DNA from: Parafilimonas sp.
GTDB taxonomy: Bacteria > Bacteroidota > Bacteroidia > Chitinophagales > Chitinophagaceae
Assembly: GCA_025927795.1 (NCBI GenBank)
Contig: JAICKT010000263.1
Coordinates: forward strand, 1-6,281
Length of the DNA: 6,281 bases
Direction: 5' to 3'
Under the pieces are notes generated by a model. It made no database searches. It was not told the DNA's origin and worked only from the letters and a program-made list of their open reading frames with translations. The position numbers were made by a program, and so were the translations under genes. This document shows, piece after piece, positions 1 through 5,562 of this stretch; position 1 is the stretch's first letter, and each line of letters starts with the position of its first letter.

Positions 1-1036
1 AAAAGAAGTGGGGATAGAATTAGGATTTATAAGGAACAGGATAAATCTTGAAGCCACTTATTTCAATCAAAATAATACCAATCAAATATTGCAGGTATCT
101 CAATCTGTAACCACAGGTTATACTATCGGGTTAGCCAATGCTGCAGATTTTAAAAATTATGGCGTAGAAATGGATTTGGGTTTAACGCCGTTAGTAAATG
201 TAGGCAAAGGAAGAATAGATTTTAGAATAAACGCTACTTATAATAACAATAAAGTTACTAGCACACAAGGCAACGTTCCGGTAGTAATTGGCGGATCCAA
301 TCAATTTATTGAAAATTCTACAAGTTCGCCCACTGCAAGTAATATTGCCGTAGTAGGCTTGCCGGCGTTTGCTTTTCAATTAACAGATTATGCAAGAGAT
401 TCTGCTACAGGCAAAGTAATTGTTGACCCTGTTACAGGTCTTCCTAAGCAAGCCGGTTCATCTGTTATAAAAGGAAGGTCGTTACCACTTTGGGTGATTG
501 GCGCTACGCCATCTTTTTCTATTAGTAATTTTTCAATTAGCATGACGTGGGATTACAAAGGTGGTCATGATTTTTATTCGGGGTTAGGTTCTGATGAAGA
601 TTTTGCCGGTATATCAGCACGCAGTGCTGAATATGGCCGCCAGCGTTTTGTTTTTCCAAATTCTGTTTATTTAAAAGATGGCAAGTATGTACCCAATACT
701 AATATACAGGTACAGGATGGAAATTATGGTTTTTGGTCTCAGGCAGTAAATACAGCAATTGCTACTAATTATTTTGCAAGTGCAGCCGCATGGCGTTTAC
801 GCGAATTAAATATTTCTTACACACTTCCACAAAAATGGATAGGTAATGGCAAATACATAAAACGCATTACAGTGAGCGCTGTTGGAAAAAACCTGTTGCT
901 GTTTGTTCCTAAATCAAACCAGTGGGGCGATCCTGAATTTAATTATTCCAGCACCGGAAACACTTTTGGTATTGCAAGCTCATATCAATCTCCGGCATCC
1001 AGATTATTTGGAGGCTCTTTAACTGTTCAATTTTAA
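1..1036 (+). CDS. SusC/RagA-family TonB-dependent outer-membrane receptor, C-terminal part (5' truncated)
   Basis: The reading frame is open from the window edge (first whole codon at base 2, reading K-E-V-G-I-E-L-G-F), so the gene starts upstream and the GTG at base 8 is not its start. About 345 residues are visible, roughly the last third of a SusC protein, which is usually near 1000 residues. They alternate short aromatic and polar strands with loops, as in the second half of a 22-strand TonB-dependent barrel. Family hallmarks are the opening KEVGIELGF, the late WRLRELNISYTLP, GKNLLLF, and the WGDPEF segment followed by the final strand ending in phenylalanine (GGSLTVQF), the usual terminal residue for BAM recognition. 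SusC proteins import ligands captured by SusD, powered by TonB-ExbBD. The plug, the carboxypeptidase-D-like N-terminal domain and the TonB box are outside the window. The substrate is unknown. The gene ends in four consecutive in-frame TAA codons and is followed after 19 bases by the SusD gene, so the two are surely co-transcribed. Confidence 0.95.
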   Translation, partial: KEVGIELGFIRNRINLEATYFNQNNTNQILQVSQSVTTGYTIGLANAADFKNYGVEMDLGLTPLVNVGKGRIDFRINATYNNNKVTSTQGNVPVVIGGSNQFIENSTSSPTASNIAVVGLPAFAFQLTDYARDSATGKVIVDPVTGLPKQAGSSVIKGRSLPLWVIGATPSFSISNFSISMTWDYKGGHDFYSGLGSDEDFAGISARSAEYGRQRFVFPNSVYLKDGKYVPNTNIQVQDGNYGFWSQAVNTAIATNYFASAAAWRLRELNISYTLPQKWIGNGKYIKRITVSAVGKNLLLFVPKSNQWGDPEFNYSSTGNTFGIASSYQSPASRLFGGSLTVQF

Positions 1037-1055
1037 TAATAATAAATTCTGATAC

Positions 1056-2570
1056 ATGAACTACTTAAATAAATTATCACTATCCATAATTATATTAATT
1101 GGGATGGGAATAACAGGTTGCCAAAAAGATTATCTAAATGTAAACGACGACCCTAATCGTGTTACAGATAACAATGTTACTGCCGAACTGATATTTCCGC
1201 AAGCCGAAGTTGCCGTTGGCGACAGACTTGCAGGTGGCAACGCTGCAAGCCAGGGTTTTAAACTGCCTTTACAATTTGCACAAAACTGGGTTGGTTATAT
1301 GGGTGCAAACGGAAGTTTTGCAAGAGAATATACTGAAACCTCATACAATATAGATTTTACGTTCGGAGACCAATTATGGAATGATTATTATAATACGCTT
1401 TTCGATTTGCACCAGGCAAAGGTTAAAGGTCTTGAAGGCGGCGATACGGCTTTAGCAGGCGCTTCAATTATTTTATCAGCAAAATTGTTCCAGGAACTTG
1501 TAGATATTTATGGAGATGTTCCTTACTCGCAGGCTTTTCAATCAAACAGCAACACACACCCGGTTTATGATAAAGCACAGGACATATATGCATCTTTATT
1601 AAAGGATCTTGATACTGCTGTTACTTATATGCAGGCAACTGTTGCAAATGCCTTTGCACCTGCAGATGTTATCAATCACGGCAATACAACTTTATGGATA
1701 AAATTTGCAAACACACTCAGGTTAAGATTGCTTATTCGTCAATCGCAGGTTGCGGGCTTCGATCCTGCACCTATAATAACTAAAATTCAAAATGATGGTG
1801 GAGTGCTTCAGGCAGGCGAATCAATAAGCGTTAATCCGGGTTATGTAAACGAAGTAAATAAACAATCTCCTTTCTACGCAAATTATGGATACACACCAAC
1901 AGGTGCACCCGCTACCACGGGGTGGAATGCGAATGCTTATATAGTTAGTATTTTAAGCAATAATAACGACCCGCGGATAAGCCGTTTTTTTACACCCGTT
2001 GGTTCAAGTTATGTGGGCGATACTTATGGAGATGATCCTCAAAATAATCCAGGCTTTGCCAACAGCTCTTATTTTGGACCGGGTTTAATTGGCAGCCCAA
2101 GTCAAAATCAGTGGATATATCCATCTTTCGAAAGTATGTTTTTACAGGCAGAAGCAATTGCCCGCGGATGGATGCCGGGCGATGCGAAAACTGCTTATGA
2201 AGCTGCGGTTACAGAATCTTTTGTATGGCTGGGTGTGACCGATGCAGAAAGTGCCGCAGCAGAGTATATGGCAAATTCTTCCATTGCCAACTGGGATAAT
2301 GCAGGTACAACAGTAAGCTCGCAGGTTAAGTTTATTGTATTTCAAAAATATATTGCCGATTGTTGTTTAGACCCGCTTGAATCATGGGCGGATGAAAGAA
2401 GATTACATTTTTTGCCGCCCGGTTTTATTTCTGCAAATACAAGCAAAATTTCCAACACGCTTCCGTTGCGATTATTGTATCCGCAATCTGAATATACAAC
2501 GAATGCGCAAAGTGTGCAGGCAGAAGGAGACATCAATCAATTTACTTCAAAAATATTCTGGCAACCATAG
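1056..2570 (+). CDS. SusD/RagB-family nutrient-binding outer-membrane lipoprotein (SusD-like_2 type)
   Basis: A complete 504-residue lipoprotein. Residues 1-21 form a type II signal peptide (K6, hydrophobic 9-19, lipobox ITG) before the lipidated Cys22. The mature start C-Q-K-D resembles the lipoprotein export signal reported for surface lipoproteins of Bacteroidota (K followed by acidic residues near +1 Cys), so it should sit on the cell surface as the lid of the SusC barrel. Family features are LNVNDDPN at 27-34, a helical TPR-like core with LFQELVDIYGDVPYSQA (144-160), SFESMFLQAEAIARGW (357-372, a helix typical of the family), a later helix around 378-390, and the C-terminal LRLLYPQSEY (471-480) near the end, typical of the subgroup Pfam calls SusD-like_2 rather than classic starch SusD. 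The length fits the family. The ATG is the natural start because it directly precedes the signal peptide. A bound sugar or peptide cannot be deduced from sequence. Confidence 0.95.
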   Translation: MNYLNKLSLSIIILIGMGITGCQKDYLNVNDDPNRVTDNNVTAELIFPQAEVAVGDRLAGGNAASQGFKLPLQFAQNWVGYMGANGSFAREYTETSYNIDFTFGDQLWNDYYNTLFDLHQAKVKGLEGGDTALAGASIILSAKLFQELVDIYGDVPYSQAFQSNSNTHPVYDKAQDIYASLLKDLDTAVTYMQATVANAFAPADVINHGNTTLWIKFANTLRLRLLIRQSQVAGFDPAPIITKIQNDGGVLQAGESISVNPGYVNEVNKQSPFYANYGYTPTGAPATTGWNANAYIVSILSNNNDPRISRFFTPVGSSYVGDTYGDDPQNNPGFANSSYFGPGLIGSPSQNQWIYPSFESMFLQAEAIARGWMPGDAKTAYEAAVTESFVWLGVTDAESAAAEYMANSSIANWDNAGTTVSSQVKFIVFQKYIADCCLDPLESWADERRLHFLPPGFISANTSKISNTLPLRLLYPQSEYTTNAQSVQAEGDINQFTSKIFWQP

Positions 2571-2578
2571 GCAGATGT

Positions 2579-2612
2579 ATGAAGAGTGGCAGGCTCGCTT
2601 GCTGCTCTTTAT
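2579..2612 (+). promoter_or_regulatory. Intercistronic RNA hairpin between SusD and the third lipoprotein gene
   Basis: Bases 2579-2593 pair without mismatch to 2598-2612 around the tetraloop CTCG (2594-2597), giving a 15-bp stem. Four pairs are G-U (2581/2610, 2587/2604, 2588/2603, 2592/2599). Those positions would be A-C mismatches in the opposite strand, so the fold is much better in plus-strand RNA and argues for a role in the operon transcript. It starts eight bases after the SusD stop and ends 24 bases before the next ATG. The 3' arm ends in CTCTTTAT, which is not a proper run of U, so it is more likely a partial terminator, RNA-stability or processing element that lowers expression of the third gene than a full stop. 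The structure is seen directly; the function is inferred. Confidence 0.55.
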
Positions 2613-2636
2613 TCCTCATCATAAAAAAATAAACAC

Positions 2637-3569
2637 ATGAAAAAAGCTATAGCGCAACTCATTTTTATATCATCGCTGTTATGCATTATTACAACAGGAT
2701 GTTTAAAGGATGATAACTTTGATAACGGCTCCATACAATCAACACATAATACAGGGGCACTTATTAAACCCATCGAAATAAAATTAACCGCCGCCGATGC
2801 CAGCAATTTTTTTGTGCTTGCTGTTGACAATTCAAACAGTGATACTACAATCGACCTCGTTCCGATAAATCTGGCAACTGCAGATGCAGCCCAGGAAGAT
2901 ATTCATGTTACCGTTTCGCTTGATTCAATCTTAGTAAATGATTACGATGCTGCAAACGCGGCAGATTATGTAACGCCATCATCAGCTACATATACTATTA
3001 TAAATCCGGTGGTAATTATTCCAAAAGGCTCGCATACAGGTTATTTACAAATAAAATTTAAAGCTTTAGATTTTCTTGGCGGAAACTGGGCGTTAGGTTT
3101 TAAAATCGCTTCTGTTAAAGAAACGGGTTATACTCTCAGCGGAAATTTAAGTACGGGCGTTGTTGCCATTGCTGTAAAAAATCAATACGATGGCACTTAT
3201 CATTCAACAGGCTATGTTTATCATCCATCTGCACCAAGGTCTTTAGATGAAATAAAAGAATTGACTACTGTATCAGCAAATTCTGTAGCATGCGGCTTTG
3301 GAGATTTAGGAGGCGCAGGTTATGTTGCTTTGTTAACCGTTGATCCGGCAACTAATAAAGTAACAATTAGTGATTACAGTACCGGTATTCCAATAGTTGG
3401 ATTTGATAGTGGTTTACCGGGCTCTAATCCTGGCTATACACCTCAGTGGAGTGGTTCTTCTAAATGTAATAATACGTATGACCCCGCTACTAAAACCTTT
3501 TATATACGCATGGGCTACCTGGGTTCTACCGGCTGGCGTATTAGTGAAGAAATACTTGTACGGCAATGA
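2637..3569 (+). CDS. DUF1735-like surface lipoprotein, probable accessory ligand-binding protein of the Sus operon
   Basis: A complete 310-residue protein. A type II signal peptide (K2-K3, hydrophobic 8-18, lipobox TTG) precedes Cys22, followed by L-K-D-D, a good match to the Bacteroidota surface-export signal. The region 45-165 resembles the DUF1735/BT_3987-like N-terminal beta-sandwich: an extended strand, VTVSLDSILVNDY (91-103), a YVTPSSATYTI stretch (111-121) and VVIIPKGSHTGYLQIKF (125-141). A second beta domain starts at NQYDGTYHSTGY (182-193) and ends with NTYDPATKTFYIRMGY (279-294) and RISEEILVRQ, a layout seen in C-terminal domains (DUF4361-like) of such lipoproteins. These proteins usually follow susC-susD and are thought to bind glycans or other ligands at the surface. 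No catalytic motif is visible. The ATG lies 66 bases after the SusD stop, behind a hairpin. It is the last gene of the operon. Family assignment is from memory of the motifs, not a search. Confidence 0.8.
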   Translation: MKKAIAQLIFISSLLCIITTGCLKDDNFDNGSIQSTHNTGALIKPIEIKLTAADASNFFVLAVDNSNSDTTIDLVPINLATADAAQEDIHVTVSLDSILVNDYDAANAADYVTPSSATYTIINPVVIIPKGSHTGYLQIKFKALDFLGGNWALGFKIASVKETGYTLSGNLSTGVVAIAVKNQYDGTYHSTGYVYHPSAPRSLDEIKELTTVSANSVACGFGDLGGAGYVALLTVDPATNKVTISDYSTGIPIVGFDSGLPGSNPGYTPQWSGSSKCNNTYDPATKTFYIRMGYLGSTGWRISEEILVRQ

Positions 3570-3701
3570 TAATAACGATTAGAGAAGCAGCCTCAAAAAT
3601 TTATGAGACATTATAATGGTGCAAGAATTATTATTTGGCAGAGACAAAATATTTTCATTTTGATTTTGAATTCGCAGAGGAATAAGATACTAAAAATATT
3701 C

Positions 3702-3719
3702 AACGAATGAGTATTCGTT
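3702..3719. repeat. Perfect 7-bp inverted repeat with 4-base loop
   Basis: AACGAAT (3702-3708), loop GAGT, ATTCGTT (3713-3719). The arms are exactly complementary. No T-run follows directly (the next T-rich stretch starts about 10 bases later), so it is a poor terminator by itself. It may help fold the 3' untranslated RNA of the Sus operon ahead of the stronger terminator at 3753, or be an operator-like dyad. Role unknown. Confidence 0.45.
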
Positions 3720-3752
3720 AATGCTTTCAATTTTTCTCATTTTGACAAACAC

Positions 3753-3789
3753 GACGGGCGGTTTCTATCGCCTGTCCTTTATTGTTTTT
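3753..3789 (+). terminator. Intrinsic terminator of the Sus operon
   Basis: GACGGGCG (3753-3760) pairs with CGCCTGTC (3769-3776) over 8 bp with one G-U pair and an 8-base loop (3761-3768). It is followed by CTTTATTGTTTTT, a T-rich tract on the plus strand. This is the only GC-rich stem in the gap. It lies 184 bases past the stop of the third lipoprotein gene, giving a long 3' untranslated region, and about 85 bases before the next ATG, so it should separate the two transcription units. Confidence 0.75.
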
Positions 3790-3793
3790 AAAG

Positions 3794-3805
3794 AGTAATA
3801 TTACT
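3794..3805. promoter_or_regulatory. 12-base perfect palindrome upstream of the GNAT gene
   Basis: AGTAATATTACT reads the same on both strands. It lies just after the terminator and about 70 bases upstream of the ATG at 3875, a position suited to an operator or promoter-proximal binding site. It is short and AT-rich, so chance is a real alternative, and no regulator gene is visible nearby. Confidence 0.25.
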
Positions 3806-3874
3806 GGAAATTTAAAATAAATAATAGCGTAAATTAAAATGATGCAAAAAAAACATTAATACAAATGAGTTAAT

Positions 3875-4474
3875 ATGCCTCCAGATAAAAATGATGACAT
3901 ACAAATTGTGAACACAACAACTGAAGATTATGATGTTATTTCATTGCTTTTTAAAAAAGCTATGGAATTGCAGGGAAAAAATGGTTATAAAGTTTGGAAT
4001 GATATTGATGAAGCAGCATTAAAAGAAGATATTAGGAACAAGCTTCAGTATAAAATTTTAAAAGGAAATAAAATTGTTTGCATTTTCAGTATTCAGTATA
4101 ATGATCCTTTTATTTGGAATAACAGAGATAAGAATGACGCAATTTATTTGCATAGAATTGTTGTGAATTCAAACTTTAAGGGACAAAGGCAATTTGAAAA
4201 AGTTTTGAATTGGGCTATTCAATTTGCGCAACACAACAATTTAGAATTTATACGAATGGACATATGGGCAGATAATGAAAACTTAATAAATTATTACAAA
4301 TCGTTTGGGTTTAAGCTTATTGAAAATTATAAAACAACAAACGCACAGGAACTTCCAATACAAAACCGTAATTTGAATGTAGCATTGTTAGAAATAAAAT
4401 TAAGCGACAATAAAAACAAACCTCTAATAACGCAAGCAATATTTTATAATGAAAAAAATAAGAGCACTTTTTAA
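3875..4474 (+). CDS. GNAT-family N-acetyltransferase with a non-canonical acetyl-CoA loop
   Basis: A 199-residue protein. The start is the first ATG after an in-frame TGA (3866-3868), so a longer form is excluded. The GNAT core is visible: strand beta4 as AIYLHRIVVNSNF (89-101), loop FKGQRQF (101-107), helix EKVLNWAIQFAQHNNL (108-123), beta5 as EFIRMDIWA (124-132), then the motif-B pattern N-E-N-L-I-N-Y-Y-K-S-F-G-F (134-146). GNAT enzymes move the acetyl group of acetyl-CoA onto an amine. Here the usual Q/R-x-x-G-x-G/A pyrophosphate loop reads K-G-Q-R-Q-F, so the second glycine is replaced. Similar loops occur in Bacteroidota GNAT-like proteins as far as I recall, so it may still bind CoA, but activity is uncertain. 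The last 23 residues (177-199) are lysine/asparagine-rich and look like a tail beyond the fold. Substrate unknown. Two sampled 60-base stretches are about 27% G+C, well below the Sus genes. It is followed after 39 bases by a membrane-protein gene, probably in the same operon. Confidence 0.85.
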   Translation: MPPDKNDDIQIVNTTTEDYDVISLLFKKAMELQGKNGYKVWNDIDEAALKEDIRNKLQYKILKGNKIVCIFSIQYNDPFIWNNRDKNDAIYLHRIVVNSNFKGQRQFEKVLNWAIQFAQHNNLEFIRMDIWADNENLINYYKSFGFKLIENYKTTNAQELPIQNRNLNVALLEIKLSDNKNKPLITQAIFYNEKNKSTF

Positions 4475-4513
4475 AAAATTTTTCAATTTAAAAAACCCAC
4501 ACGAATTGCCATC

Positions 4514-5353
4514 ATGAAAAATTCAATAAAACCATTTATAAAAATCGGTCGTGCATTTTATGGCATTGGCATTATAGCTTTTGGAGTGCAACAAATTCTA
4601 ATAAGAGATTTTCGCCCCGAAATTTTGCCGCCATTTCCTGCATGGGCACATGAGTATATTCTATTTCCAATTCTTACAGGAATAGCATTAATAGTTATCG
4701 GAATTATTATTACCGGCTTATTTCAAACTAAAATCAATACAAAAAAGCTATGCCTTTATTTAGGGTTTTATTTTCTTATACTCATTATACTTTGCCATCT
4801 TCCATATACACTTATATTTAGTCCTAACAAAGCATCTCATTTAGGCGTTTGGGCTGAAGCTTTAAAAGAATTAGCATTTTGCGGCGGTGCATTTGTAATG
4901 GCGGGTTCGTTTTCTTTGAACAATTTTTCAGGGAACAAAATGAATGCTTTTGAATTGATGTTAGAAAAAATTATTCCGCTGGGAAGAATATTTTTTTCTA
5001 CAACAATGATTTTATATGGATGCAGTCATTTTGTTTATACAGCTTACATTTCGCCGCTGGTACCAAAATGGTTCGGTGCACCGGTGTTCTGGACGTATTT
5101 TGGTGGTACATCGCTTATTGGTTCGGGCATAGCCATTATTTTAAAAATCTGGATACAACCAATTGCGTTTCTTTTAGCCATCATGCTTTTTCTTTGGTTT
5201 ATTTTTCTTCATGTGCCTAATGCACTTGCACATCCTTACTCAAATAATGGAAATGAAGTGGTGAGTGCATTTGATGCATTGCTTTTCTGCGGCACTGCGT
5301 TAGTTGTTGCTTCAACAAATGGTACAAAAAAATTAAATAGGCTGAAAGCTTGA
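4514..5353 (+). CDS. DoxX-like integral membrane protein with two fused four-helix repeats
   Basis: A 279-residue hydrophobic protein with about eight predicted membrane helices (near 14-30, 48-70, 79-102, 117-133, 158-178, 190-211, 215-235 and 252-267). It is an internal duplication. Half one begins GRAFYGIGIIAFGVQQ (12-27), has HLPYTL at 95-100 and ends AFCGGAFVMAGS (121-132). Half two begins GRIFFSTTMILYGCSH (157-172), has HVPNAL at 233-238 and ends LFCGTALVVAST (257-268). The order and spacing match, and each half resembles the four-helix DoxX/DoxD-like fold. Members of that superfamily are linked to quinone-dependent thiosulfate oxidation (DoxD) or oxidative stress, but most are uncharacterised, so no reaction is assigned. 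It lies 39 bases after the GNAT gene, in the same frame and separated by a single stop codon. No clear Shine-Dalgarno precedes the ATG. Family call is moderate; the duplication is well supported by eye. Confidence 0.75.
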   Translation: MKNSIKPFIKIGRAFYGIGIIAFGVQQILIRDFRPEILPPFPAWAHEYILFPILTGIALIVIGIIITGLFQTKINTKKLCLYLGFYFLILIILCHLPYTLIFSPNKASHLGVWAEALKELAFCGGAFVMAGSFSLNNFSGNKMNAFELMLEKIIPLGRIFFSTTMILYGCSHFVYTAYISPLVPKWFGAPVFWTYFGGTSLIGSGIAIILKIWIQPIAFLLAIMLFLWFIFLHVPNALAHPYSNNGNEVVSAFDALLFCGTALVVASTNGTKKLNRLKA

Positions 5354-5380
5354 TTAATTGGCTTAACATTATATAAGCAG

Positions 5381-5439
5381 CCGGTAAAAATCAATTGAAG
5401 TAACAACGGTTTAGCAAACATGGTTGAAAATTGATCCGG
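5381..5439. repeat. Imperfect long inverted repeat in the convergent intergenic region
   Basis: This stretch folds about a centre near 5414. CCGG (5381-5384) pairs with CCGG (5436-5439), ATCAATT (5390-5396) with AATTGAT (5429-5435), CAAC (5404-5407) with GTTG (5423-5426), and GTTT (5409-5412) with AAAC (5416-5419) over loop AGC. The result is 19 Watson-Crick pairs interrupted by a TAAAA bulge and asymmetric internal loops. All pairs are Watson-Crick, so it folds on either strand. No T-run follows on either side, so it is not a classic terminator. It lies 27 bases past the DoxX-like stop and 123 bases from the end of the RicT gene. It could be a 3'-end RNA structure for either convergent gene, or chance in AT-rich DNA. 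The rest of 5354-5562 shows no gene or clear terminator. Confidence 0.35.
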
Positions 5440-5562
5440 AAACAAATCTTCAAAGCTTATATCATTTCAATAAAAAGAATAAAAAAAACTTTGCAAAGAA
5501 TTAAGGGCTTACAAGAAAAACCGTTTGCTGCAGAAAAATTATTAAGAGCGAGAAAAAAATAA

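Larger units (their letters stand above)
3570..3874. other. 305-base intergenic region between the Sus operon and the GNAT gene
   Basis: No convincing gene is present. The only plus-strand ATG frame of note is a 35-codon ORF (3603-3710) with no recognisable product. The region holds a perfect small hairpin, an intrinsic terminator and a 12-base palindrome, listed separately. A weak palindrome, CTCAAAAATTTATGAG with one mismatched pair, lies at 3592-3607. I looked for the Bacteroidota promoter pattern (TTG near -33, TAnnTTTG near -7) upstream of 3875 and saw no good match, so the promoter of the next gene is unassigned. Confidence 0.7.

Noticed and set aside
2377..2640. 87-codon plus-strand ORF spanning the SusD 3' end and the gap
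   Set aside because: It overlaps the well-supported SusD C-terminus in a different frame, lacks family features, and runs through the hairpin.
3603..3710. 35-codon plus-strand ORF starting ATG at 3603 in the long gap
   Set aside because: No recognisable domain, no clear ribosome-binding signal, and it lies in the 3' untranslated region between the Sus operon and its terminator. Its length is expected by chance in AT-rich DNA.
3875..5353. GNAT plus membrane protein as a toxin-antitoxin or defence module
   Set aside because: The GNAT lacks TacT-type context (no small DNA-binding antitoxin gene upstream) and the membrane protein is DoxX-like rather than a known effector. The gene order alone does not support it.
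5483..5502. CTTTGCAAAG palindrome as a possible terminator for the convergent genes
   Set aside because: The arms meet with no loop, so it cannot form a stable RNA hairpin, and the adjacent A-run is not positioned as a proper terminator tract.
5428..5562. Open plus-strand frame ending in a lysine-rich helix-like peptide (KTLQRIKGLQEKPFAAEKLL)
   Set aside because: It has no ATG; the only possible start is TTG at 5431 just after an in-frame TGA. The AAA/AGA-rich codons follow from the A-rich strand. It could be a gene remnant, but nothing supports expression.
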